Source: Stemphylium vesicarium
Lineage: Eukaryota; Ascomycota; Dothideomycetes; Pleosporales; Pleosporaceae
NCBI GenBank assembly: GCA_004380135.1
Contig: QXCR01000318.1
Location: 1-17,762, forward strand
DNA length: 17,762 nucleotides
Reading direction: 5' to 3'
Shown here piece by piece: positions 9,852 to 17,762 of the stretch (position 1 is the stretch's first letter; every line of letters starts with the position of its first letter). The notes under the pieces were generated by a model. The model was not told the origin of the DNA and ran no database searches. It was given only the letters and a program-made list of their open reading frames with translations. A program made the position numbers and the translations under genes.

Positions 9852-10425
9852 GGTCGCAGCGAGACCAACAAGGTTTGAGGAGAGTAAATGCACGAAGAGA
9901 AGTAAAGATAGCACTACTGGTTTCACGCGCAGCGAGCAGTTTCCATTTGAAGTGAAGCAGACAAGCGGGGCCTTTGCGGCTTTGTGAGAAGGCAAACGGA
10001 CATGTGAGCCAGTGCCCTTTTGCAGGCGACTACAGCTTTACGGCACTAGATCCAATATGTTTGCCTGAAGTCGCAGCTGTGCAGATCAGACTGACTTGTA
10101 CAAGGTTTGCTTCGCGTATTGTGCCGCTGTGCCCTTTTTCCATACTATGCGTGTGCCAAGGGCGCCCAACGGCAGGCAGGCAGGCATATGCGACGCTGAA
10201 TTCAATTTTACAGCAAAGGTTATCTCTTCTGGTCCAAGCGATGATGTACAAGAGATTCGTTTGGCCCTTTCGGACGAATAGTGTATCGTTATAGTATTTG
10301 TATGGTGTTCTCAAGCACGCACCAGCCCTCTCTGCCTAGGATCTGCGCAAACCGGCGTATTCTCTTCGTATATAGGGATATCATCCCCGTCAAGTTTTCG
10401 CTCGGTCCCTTGAGCGATATGCTGG
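9852..10425. other. Intergenic region between UBC-like/F-box and HET genes
   Basis: Holds the upstream region of the UBC-like/F-box gene and the 3' flank of the HET gene, both transcribed leftwards. The frames here show no family motif. A 170-codon frame that runs from the UBC-like region up to 9995 opens with TTG and is not supported beyond the E2 helix. Confidence 0.4.
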
Positions 10426-12174
10426 CTACTCAATCATATACACAGCCGGTGATATTTCCTCGATACCCAGCTTCGTCACCATGAGCTTCCGGCCATCAAT
10501 TTCGTAGAGGTAACCCTAGCGCATCGTATTAAAAGTCTGTCCCTGACCGAACAGTAGCGCGCAATACGTACAACGTTTCTGGTCTCGTGCTGCTCACCCA
10601 CCGGAAACCACATCTCGGGCACACGTAACTCCGTCAAGGCGACCAGATCAGGTAGCACTAGATGCGCCATCTGAATCCCCCAATCGGCTCTGATCATCTC
10701 ATGGAAGAGGGACTGTAAGCGTGCGAGTGTTTGGTGAGGGACGGTGTGCTGGATCACGGGAGCGAGTATGTCCGCGAGATGAAAGTGGCCGCTCTCTCTG
10801 GCGATGTCTGCGGGAGTCAAGTCGGGATGGTCGAATTCATCTGGATTGTTTTTTACGCTCCGGATCGTTCCTGGGAGACAATCAATATTCGGCATACCCA
10901 CAAATGGGGGCGCAATGCTAATAGTGCTTACTCAAGGATCCTCTATCGACCAATTTCTTGATGATGTTGGTAGGCGCGCGGAGATGGGCAGCCTGATGTA
11001 GGGGCGTCCAGAAGGAGAGGCGATTAACTTCGTGCGGGTGCCCTGAGAAGCATCAGTCAGAGTGAATTAAGATCGGGTGGGCAGATCTTGTACTGAGGCG
11101 AACTGCATTCGACCAGTTTTCCCCATACTTCTCGACTGCCAGGTCGAGGAGATCGAAGACCTCAACCCATCTCCCTTCGTATGCTGCTTGGGAGATTGAG
11201 TCTCGCCGCCAGAGATACGTTTTGGAGTACCTGGTGCGAATGATGTTTCCCGGCCACATTGGTGTCACAGGCGCAGCGCTAAGTGGTCCATCGATGGAAG
11301 CCACTTTCTTGAAAGCAAGCTTCTTCCCAAACGAAAGACCGAGATCGTAGGAAGGCAGTAAGCCACGTTCGAGCAAGTGCTGAGGAGCGCTATTGGTAGT
11401 CTGCAGCGAAGCGCTAGGTAATCTAGTACCTGTCATATCCTGCAACTCTTTCACGAGCCGTTTGAGCGCCCTTTCGCGCCCCTCGCCATAGATGAGTGGC
11501 ATATAGATATCGAAAAGGCCAAGCAGTGAGTACACAGCATCTTCCTCGCGTTTCGTCTCACGTCCCTCCGCCCAAGAGAATCGGGCTTCGATGCTGAAAT
11601 TTCCAGGGTCGTCGCCTGTCAGCGCATCAACAGGGATTTTGGTAGATTCATGTATTTCCTGAATGAGCGAGTTCCTATCGCCGAGTCGTGCTCCATCCGA
11701 GTCGAAGAATTCCACAATCTTGGGCGCGACGAGCTCCTGCAAAGTCCAGCCTCGTCGAAACCACCTGCTTTCTCGGAACTGCTGCCGCCACAGCTGCAAA
11801 CATTCCAGGGTAGTCCCTCTAGATTGATCGATCGTAACATCGGCGAGATACACGTAGCACTTTGCAGCGCCCTGGTACCAGCGATACATCGAATTGATCG
11901 CTTCCATCAGCTCTGCACTACTCGACTTGTCAATGCAACAAGTATCCACCCAGAAGTACTCCAAGCCATCGTGCGCGCTCTGAAGTCGACAGAACTCTAG
12001 CTTGCGGAAGCCAGCTTTATCCTTGTAAGCGCCCCTTTCCAGATCTTTGAAGCTGATCTCATCGTGGTCGCTGCCCCATGTGTGCGAGAGGATCGCATAA
12101 GGTTTGATGTCTTTGCCAAACTGCTCCACGAGGGTGTACTCGCCATCATCATCAGAGGCTGTCAAAAGGCGCAT
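10426..12174 (-). CDS. HET-domain protein with C-terminal ankyrin-like repeat
   Basis: Four exons: 12174-11094, 11042-10932, 10870-10602, 10515-10426. Introns are 51, 61 and 86 nt (donors gtacaa, gtaagc, gtgggt; acceptors ctcag, cccag, gctag), all phases agree, and the product is 516 aa. The HET domain has its three usual blocks: YAILSHTWG (residues 26-34), YFWVDTCCIDK with the following NSMYRWYQGAAKCYVYLADV, and SRWFRRGWTLQELVAP. The second and third exons add an ankyrin-like unit (FWTPLHQAAH… and LTPADIARESGHFHLADILA). The last exon encodes GYLYEIDGRKLMV, which continues the PEMWFP segment as in related HET-ankyrin proteins. HET proteins act in heterokaryon incompatibility and programmed cell death after non-self recognition; the specific partner here is unknown. 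No inactivating change seen. Confidence 0.85.
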
Positions 12175-12687
12175 TTAGGGCACTTTGGTGCCGGCAACTT
12201 GATGTTCGTGAGGAGTTGATAAGGTGATAACCCCGCAACGATGAGCACAAGCAAGAAGACTCCAACGGCAGTTTATGTTTGGAGGCGCTGATGAATTGCG
12301 ACCAGGTAATAAAAATTGCCTAGTTGTTGACGCTGCGGCGTGGAAAGGTAAGTGAAAGACCCACGTAGCTGATGGTGTTTCGCATCGGAATCTTACACGG
12401 AAAGATGACCCCGCATTATGTAACATCTCGCGCGATAAGACGGCTAAAAATCTCGCCATTGCCTTACCAAAGCAACACCATTAGCGTTCCTACAGCACGC
12501 CGCAAACTGTACCAGAGCCGAGCCTCTTCAGTCGGAATCCCTGATCTGGTCGGCACAGCCGGCAGCAAGAATCTAGCGTCTAAACTTGACCCGCGACTCA
12601 CGAAAGTCGTGCAACAAGAGCTTTCGAACCACGCTTCTAGCTTCAGACCATGCATCTTCGAGTCACTTCATACTTGCTCAACCTAAC
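12175..12687. other. Intergenic region, probable HET promoter
   Basis: Separates the kinase stop from the HET start, both genes on the minus strand. A 94-codon frame directly upstream of the HET start (12459-12175) has no motif and ends just before the ATG; it is probably leader sequence. No other feature seen. Confidence 0.4.
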
Positions 12688-13954
12688 TTACAAGTTCGCT
12701 CTCATCCAAGGATGCCCAAGCAACTCCTTCGCGGTCCACCGATCCTCAGGCCTCCACTGCAACATGCACCTCACAAACTGCAGGAACTCTTCTTTCTTTT
12801 CTCCATCTAAACACTCTTCCGACCCCTCTGACGTCAAACCTTGCGGCATGCATATCTCCGCTATCCACTTCCCTGATACAATTTCGTTTAGCTTCCAACG
12901 GTACTTTGGGAGCGCCAGTTTCACTTTCATCATCGAAGAATTCTTTACTCCGCGCTCCTCTCTCTAGCATACCCATCGGCGGCGGACCGAGCATCGCGAC
13001 TAATTCCGCGAGATGAGCTCTGGTCAGGTATCGCTTTTCGGTTAGGTCGATGCCGTAAAAGAGGTGTTGATCCTCATATAGGTCCCAAATCTGTGCACCT
13101 CGGTCAATGTCTGATGTCGCCTCAGGCCTGAGACGGTACATACCATCGCACCAATGTTCCAGATGTCAGCTGGATAACCCCGTTCAGTCTTCAGGATAAC
13201 CTCTGGACATCGGTAGACATCTGGCTGCGCGTCATGGATCTGAGGTTTGTCGCCACGAAATGCAGAGCCGAAGTCTCCAGGGACAACATGACCATACTCT
13301 TTCGGCAATCCAAATTGGCGTGACGCATAGATTGGCTTGCCGTCTACGACTTTTTGGGGCGAGGGATATGTCATTTCGCCGTCAACAAATGCTTTCAAGA
13401 TGCCCTGGTCCTCGATTCCGATGAGGGTTATGTCGGGTTTTATGTCTACATTCTTTGTCAAGAGAAGTGCGGGAAGACGCGTGTCAGGCCATACCTGTAT
13501 GTACGATCTTGGCTTCCGTGTGAAGGTAATCGAGTGCAAGGAACACGTGCGACAACCCAGCTTTTAGCAGATCGTCCGTGAAGCGGTGCGCGCGGTTCCT
13601 GTTCAAGAGATCCTTGAACCTATTCCACATTGGTTTCTGGACAAGACATTGATGATCACCAGCTTGTCGGGGGATGGTAAACAAGTCGAGGGCTGTCCGG
13701 ACGTGATTGTATCCTGGATGCCAAGCGTTACCTTTACTTAAGATATTGTACATGTTGTACTCATCCTCGTCCATTCCCTCTCTTGTGAAAACTTTCAAGG
13801 TCGTATAGGCATGGCGGCTGGTTTGCTGTTAGTATAGATAGCATAATTGCCGAATGCTAACTTGCTGTAGATCACGGGCTAGCCAAACAGTTGACGTAAC
13901 ACCGAAACCAAGTTTCCCTGCTACTTGATACTTCGATGCGAAGACATCTCCCAT
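12688..13954 (-). CDS. SRPK-like serine/threonine protein kinase, five exons
   Basis: From the ATG at 13954 (MGDVFASKYQVAGKLGFG) the exons are 13954-13866, 13817-13495, 13445-13144, 13090-12925 and 12872-12688. The introns are 48, 49, 53 and 52 nt; all phases agree, and the product is about 354 aa. Intron 1 uses a GC donor (gcaagt) with a perfect TACTAAC branch; no GT donor keeps frame. Kinase landmarks in order: glycine loop GKLGFGVTSTVW, ATP-binding Lys in TTLKVF, the helix FLALDYLHTEAKIVHT, catalytic loop DIKPDI, GDFGSA, the PDVYRCPEVIL activation segment, DIWNIGAMIWDLYE, and a last helix with WRPEDRWTAKELLGHPW. The catalytic loop has Ile where the metal-binding Asn is expected, so activity may be weakened or lost. 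The fungal SRPK-like family phosphorylates SR-type proteins in splicing control; members of this expanded group are mostly uncharacterised. The same frame continues upstream through a TAG (see 13955-14104). Confidence 0.8.
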
Positions 13955-14104
13955 GTTGATAGGATAGCAGAAACCCCTGCGGAACTACTCAAGCTGTTCT
14001 CCCTCGAACAATACCGCGTCGCTGACGACTTCGAAACCAGATGTCGGAAATTTGAGTTGGGGCCATGGTTGCCCTCGAAAGAGCGACTTCGCGGGTTTGA
14101 ACAT
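13955..14104 (-). pseudogene. N-terminal extension of the kinase cut by an in-frame TAG
   Basis: From an ATG at 14104-14102 the frame reads MFKPAKSLFRG and later FPTSGFEVV, matching the short N-terminal extension usual in this kinase family (before the VEE-type acidic stretch). Codon 40 is TAG (13987-13985). The frame then continues unbroken through FRRGFCYPINM into the kinase domain. No intron fits around the stop, since the only candidate would be 30 nt. Translation from the later Met (13954) would still give the whole kinase domain, so this may be a truncated extension rather than a dead gene. Confidence 0.6.
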
Positions 14105-14450
14105 TGATGACCCTGCAAAGAGCGTATCCTAATAGGTCTTGACAGGTTTGAGGTGAATGCCTTTTAGTAGCAGGTGATGGTGGTTGATGTTTAGATCGGC
14201 ATGGCGGCCTGCTCTTCGACTGAGATGACCTGGGCTCCGCCGTGAGCCTCTGCCACACGTACCTGACATTATCGATTGTTTGTTTGGAAACAGAAGTACA
14301 TACGACCATAGGATCTTGAGAACAAGTTCTCCCTCGCGATCCGTCAGAAGCTGCGGTGCCGTTCCGAGATCAATTTACTATTTCCGGAAACGCAACTCCG
14401 TCACGTCGGCCCCCACCACCATAGCCACAAATGGCTGTTAATGGCCATTT
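14105..14450. other. Kinase upstream region next to the RIP island
   Basis: Ordinary composition, with no coding support. It probably holds the kinase promoter. A 7-bp hairpin (aaatggc 14429-14435 / gccattt 14444-14450) lies at the border where the TpA-rich sequence begins. Confidence 0.4.
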
Positions 14451-14574
14451 ATACTCATAGAATCTATTGCCTAGATATACGCGTTACAGGAGCGCGCCGA
14501 TTTAACTATAGGCTACCGCCCGCGAAGTAGTTAGCAGTCTACCTTCTTACTATTACTTCCTACCCGTATTAGTT

Positions 14575-14844
14575 TCCTCGCATAGTCTATTTAGCACGCC
14601 TAATTATAATAGCATCTATGTAAGGGGCAGTTATAGGCAACAGTATTTGCTTCGCAATGTAATATAGTAGTGGGGGATAGCTCTATATTACTACACTAGG
14701 TGGGGTGGTAGTAAGGAGAATCATTCTTGCCAGTCTTCCCCTGCGCAAAGCGCAGGTTAAGAGCATGAACCTTAGCCAAGGCGCGAGTGTAAGAAGCAAA
14801 CATGTTGGGACCAAATCCTTCCAACTGCAGGCTTTCGGCCTGGG
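14575..14844 (-). repeat. Left inverted arm (leader copy, reversed)
   Basis: Reverse complement of the stretch at 15334-15605. The best matched core is 14725-14844, including tgcgcaaagcgcaggttaa, ccaaggcgcgagtg and aagaagcaaacatgttggga. By eye the core is about 80-85% identical to the right arm; the outer part is AT-rich and matches less well. It contains short GC-rich hairpins (cctgcgc/gcgcagg). It is most simply the leader region next to an LTR, in opposite orientation to the main element. Confidence 0.75.
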
Positions 14845-15333
14845 TGTTACATATAACTCTTTGAAATCGCCCTTCGTCACTTAAACAAGTTATCAAATTA
14901 TTTACTAGCTACTAGTATAACGCGCTAGAGAATAAGTGTCAGACCGTGTCAGGCCAGGTGACGATGTATACTATCCTGCACGATGATTAGTAGTTCACTA
15001 GCCATACGTACCTTTTTGGTTGCATGGCGTAGTGGTGCAGGGCTACGTCCTGACAATAAGGCACTAGAAAATTCTGCTAAAGATCTAATATAGAAAGCAA
15101 AGATTATAATAGGCGCTTATACTAAGCTAGTTACCCCTTTACCTATCACTAAGATTTCAATATAGTTTATGTAGATATGTAACGAGTATTAATTTCCGCA
15201 TCTACGCGCACGCTTATAGCTAGCGTTATCTATAGTGCTTATAACTCTCTTATATAGTCGCCTAGGCGAGTTCATCAAGTTAGCGGCCTAGAAGCATAGT
15301 AGAAAAGGACTTCTATACGGCGACATTGTAACA
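14845..15333. repeat. LTR-like segment bounded by TGTTACA and TGTAACA
   Basis: A 489-bp segment that starts TGTTACA and ends TGTAACA, as LTRs with TG..CA ends and short terminal inversions do. The DNA on both sides is the same leader in inverted orientation. The body is TpA-rich and mutated, except for a 119-bp insertion at 14937-15055. Reading it as the 5' LTR of the + strand Gypsy element is inference from its place before gag and its termini. Confidence 0.5.
14937..15055. mobile_element. 119-bp TGTCAG..CTGACA insertion with 5-bp target duplication
   Basis: The segment starts TGTCAGACCGT and ends ACGTCCTGACA, imperfect inverted ends (9 of 11 match), and is flanked on both sides by ATAAG (14932-14936 and 15056-15060). 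TG..CA ends and a 5-bp duplication fit a solo LTR of another retroelement; a small MITE-like element is the alternative. Its base composition is balanced and not TpA-rich, unlike its surroundings, so it probably arrived after the main RIP damage, or is too short and rare to be targeted. Confidence 0.65.
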
Positions 15334-15605
15334 CTCAGGCCGAAGGCCTGCAGTTGGGCGCATTCAGTCCCAACATGTTTGCTTCTTGCACTCGCGCCTT
15401 GGCGAAGATACCTGCTTTTAACCTGCGCTTCGCGCAAGGGAAGAGAGGCAAGAATTATTCTCCTTACTACCCCCTATCTAGTATAGTAATATAGAGCTAT
15501 CCCCTACTATTCTATTATAGTATAAAGTAAATACTATTACCTATAACTATCTCTTATATAATAATTCTTCTTCCCCTAAGGCTAATAGTCTAGAGATAGC
15601 TCCCT
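15334..15605 (+). repeat. Right inverted arm (leader before gag)
   Basis: Matches the reverse complement of 14575-14844. It starts directly after the TGTAACA end of the LTR-like segment (ctcaggccgaaggcctgcag…) and runs into the gag ghost. It contains two GC-rich hairpins (caggcc gaa ggcctg; tgcgc ttc gcgca) that have no CpA sites and so escaped RIP. Confidence 0.75.
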
Positions 15606-16700
15606 TTATATAATTAGGTAATTTAGCTAAGATAGTAAGCTAAAGCTCTAGTATCTTAACCCTACTATAAATACTACGTAAGGAACGCGAACTATAAAAG
15701 AAGGACGCATCTATAACGCTTATAGAGCGCATTTAAGCCGTTAAAGAGCGACGCGATAAACTTCTAGCCCTCTAATAATTACGCGAGCTAGAAGAGGAAG
15801 TCGCGCAGCTAGAAGGGCGCGGACAAGGGCCACCCCCAGCTAAAGCCAACCTTTTGGCGCGGAATCTCGCGACCCGCACCCAGAGCGCAGCTAGCCAGCC
15901 CGGCTTTGCGCACGTAAGGCGCACTTTGAAACTAAAAGACCTAGTAGAATACAAGGGGAAAACGATTAAGAAACACCGCGAATTTATCTGCTCCTATAAG
16001 ATAGCCTTTTAGCTTCTACTATAAGAGTTCTATATAAACTATAATAAAGTTATCTAGTTAATATAATATCTAGAAGAAGATTCTAAGAAGCTCTAGTACG
16101 CGCACTTTAAGCGCACCTTTAAAGCGCGAGAAGAGATTCTAATCTAGAAATACTTTAAGTAGTACCTACTAGACTTACTCTCTAATTCTATTAATCGCAG
16201 CCTTAAAGTAGCTATAGCGCATAGTTATATAATATAGCGAAAAGACTAAACTATCTAATCTTTTACTACCTACCTTGACGTGCTAAAAGACTAACTCACG
16301 GCCTATACTAAAGAGTAAAGAGTCTAATACTTATTTACTAAGCTAAGGCTAGAGCTATAGTAAGTAATTACTAATTACTACTAGATTCTAGTAATAAGAG
16401 AAGACTTTATTACCTTAGCATTAACTCTAGAAAGGAACCTACGTAGAATACTAGCCGCGCACGAGTAACTAAGCTAAAGCGCATATAGAGAGAAAAGGAA
16501 GGAGCTTACTCTACTATCTTTTTCTTATAGCGCACTAAAGAAAATAAAAAATAAATATAATATTACTTATTTTAAATACTAAAAGAAAAGTTACTACGCT
16601 AATAAGTATTAAAGTAGTAATCTAAATTAGCTACTAGTTAATATTAACTATATAGAAAAAGCCTAAGCCTTACTATAAACTTAGAATTAGTAAGGCGTAT
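15600..16700 (+). pseudogene. Gypsy gag ghost with CCHC zinc knuckle
   Basis: One frame can be followed through many TAG/TAA codons. The best preserved part (about 15785-15990) reads ELEEEVAQLEGRGQG and then TLKLKDLVEYKGKTIKKHREF, typical of the coiled N-terminal half of Gypsy Gag. The zinc knuckle is still visible at 16568-16609, with Tyr at the three Cys positions and at the His position, spaced C-x2-C-x4-H-x4-C; each change fits a RIP transition. Upstream codons (from about 15676) show a charged coiled-coil stretch. No function remains. Confidence 0.7.
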
Positions 16701-16739
16701 ATTTATAGATATTTTACTAGGTATAAAGCGTATATATAG

Positions 16740-17465
16740 CGTAAGAGTGAACTTAGGTCTAGAAAAGGAACTTAGGGTTATTCTAGATCCCTAAGTAGAT
16801 ATTAGCCTAGTTAGCTAAAGAATAGCTATAGAAATAGATATAACGCCTATTAAGAATGTAGAGCTTCTAAGACTAGGATAGATTAGCGCACAACGTTAGA
16901 GTACCTACGCGACGTATGCGTTTTAAGTGCGCCTATTAGATAATAATAGTATAGAACGCTGCACTAACGTTATGGCGTATAGAGTAGATAAGGAAGGAAT
17001 TCCTCTACTCTTAGGAAACCCTTTCTTATAGTAGGAGGATATTTTAATTAATTATAACTACTAAAAATAGCGCTAAGGCCTTATAAAGACGGATATCTAG
17101 TTAGTAACTACTAATAGCTTTCTAGAAGATGTAGAGTATACTAGCTCTACTATCTATCTTCTAGGAATACTATAAGCTACTAGTATAAGTTTAGAATGCG
17201 AGGCGCGCGTGTACGACATTCACGCAGCGCAAGAACCGCGCATCTCTGACGCATTACTAGACTACGCTAACGTTTTTAATAATAAGAAAGCTGCGACTCT
17301 TCTAAGTTATAAGAGCTTAGATTATATAATCCCTATTTAGCTAAGTAAAGAGCCGCCTTATAGACTATTATATACCCTCTCTTCTCATAAGCTATAGCTA
17401 CTCTAAGAATACATAGAGGAGGCCCTTCGTAGAGAATAGATCCACTATAGTATAAGCCCTACTAG
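16740..17465 (+). pseudogene. Gypsy pol ghost: protease end and start of reverse transcriptase
   Basis: In a frame different from gag, the stretch ending LLLGNPFL (17005-17028) matches the closing motif of Gypsy aspartic proteases. Further on, in the same frame, LDYANVFNNKKAATL and EPPYRLLYTLSSHK, then EYIEEALRRE, are the N-terminal part of Gypsy reverse transcriptase, with TAG where Gln and Trp codons would stand. The RT stops at about 17465, before its catalytic motif, because the sequence switches to other DNA. The catalytic triad of the protease cannot be made out. Confidence 0.75.
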
Positions 17466-17762
17466 TGTTATACGGGGTTCGGCGACACTTCTCTGTTCCT
17501 GGTCCGTACTAAGGCAGGCGAGGTATTGTATGGCGGTAGGCCCGTAGAGTTGTCTGGCGACTAAGTGGGATAGTAGGTATTCGGGTAAAGACAATTCAAT
17601 TCTATATGAGCGATAGAATAACTAGTTGGCAATCTGGGTAAGAGATGTAACTATGAGAGTTGACCACAACAAGAGAAACAATGAAACCTTTCCATCCTTA
17701 TATCCTCATCGCTGATTCCTGTGTCCTCCCGTGCCTCCCTGCCAAGCGGGAGGTTTGGGAGG
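17466..17762. mobile_element. Probable LTR of a second, unmutated element (partial)
   Basis: At 17466 the TpA-rich sequence stops abruptly and balanced DNA starts with TGTTATACGGGGTTCGGCGACAC. TGTTAYACGGGGTTCGGCGACA-type starts are usual for fungal Gypsy LTRs, and the break lies inside the RT frame, so this looks like an insertion after RIP. The segment runs off the window, so its other end and any target duplication are not visible. No coding frame seen in it. Confidence 0.45.

Larger units (their letters stand above)
14450..17465 (+). mobile_element. RIP-degraded Gypsy-type LTR retrotransposon remnant
   Basis: The whole stretch is rich in TpA and poor in CpA, while GCGC sites survive, the pattern left by RIP acting on CpA. 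Translated on the + strand it still shows gag and pol order: coiled Gag, CCHC knuckle, protease end motif, then the start of reverse transcriptase, with TAG/TAA at most Gln and many Trp codons. The order protease to RT and the RT N-terminus identify Gypsy (Ty3) type. No intact frame remains. The element is cut at the right by unmutated sequence from 17466, and its left side carries an inverted leader (separate entries). Confidence 0.8.

Noticed and set aside
9483..9995. 170-codon minus-strand frame as a separate gene
   Set aside because: Only its middle (E2 first helix) is real and belongs to the UBC-like gene; it opens with TTG, and its end is the main gene read in the wrong frame.
11650..12000. 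116-codon + strand frame
   Set aside because: Antisense to the HET domain, which is unmistakable on the other strand.
14683..14896. Two short minus-strand frames of 65-66 codons in the left arm
   Set aside because: They fall in the inverted leader of the retroelement, overlap each other in different frames and have no coding support.
1..17762. CRISPR array, tRNA or rRNA gene, operon-like layout
   Set aside because: No regularly spaced direct repeats, no tRNA T-arm with a matching cloverleaf and no rRNA stretches were seen; the intron-bearing fungal genes make bacterial features unlikely.

Overview
The window looks like a piece of a filamentous ascomycete genome, most likely a Dothideomycete. 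Introns are short (about 48-86 nt) with GT..AG ends and CTAAC/CTGAT-like branch points. The gene families (HET-ankyrin, fungal SRPK-like kinase, a UBC-like/F-box protein, a serine-rich GH18 protein) are fungal. About 3 kb at the right end has the mark of repeat-induced point mutation (RIP): TpA excess, CpA loss, and TAG/TAA where Gln or Trp codons would be expected. Species and chromosomal position cannot be read from the sequence, but this gene mix beside a RIP-degraded retroelement suggests an accessory, repeat-rich or subtelomeric neighbourhood.

Layout, left to right. Bases 1-2760 hold no gene I can support. A large secreted GH18 chitinase-like gene follows on the + strand (2761-6395, one 50-nt intron, 1194 aa). 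It keeps the catalytic Glu but has lost the aspartates of the DxxDxDxE motif, and it carries a long Ser-rich region, a Cys-rich region and an unrecognised C-terminal domain. Convergent to it lie two tiny minus-strand genes: a C-terminal exon at 6586-6767 and a two-exon 46-aa hydrophilic protein at 7261-7456. Next, all on the minus strand, come a UBC-like/F-box protein (8087-9727, with a frameshifted 5' end up to about 9851), a four-exon HET-ankyrin protein (10426-12174, 516 aa) and a five-exon SRPK-like protein kinase (12688-13954, with an N-terminal extension to 14104 cut off by an in-frame TAG).

From about 14450 to 17465 lies a RIP-degraded Gypsy-type LTR retrotransposon. Ghosts of gag (with the CCHC zinc knuckle), protease and the start of reverse transcriptase are readable. 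Its 5' part is arranged oddly: a 489-bp LTR-like segment bounded by TGTTACA/TGTAACA is flanked on both sides by inverted copies of the same leader. Inside that segment sits a 119-bp TGTCAG..CTGACA insertion with a 5-bp ATAAG target duplication. From 17466 the sequence switches to unmutated DNA starting TGTTATACGGGG, probably the LTR of a later insertion.

How the genes may relate (inference): the chitinase-like protein would act outside the cell on or near chitin. The HET, E2/F-box and kinase genes belong to large, fast-changing fungal families tied to non-self recognition, ubiquitin signalling and phosphorylation. The last two, and possibly the small gene at 6586, show damage (lost start, frameshift, nonsense codon, changed catalytic residues), as expected of genes eroding next to a RIP-active repeat. 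I see no clearly new multi-gene system. The most unusual items are the catalytically altered GH18 protein, the UBC/F-box protein with Arg where the Cys is expected, and the inverted-leader LTR arrangement with its nested insertion.
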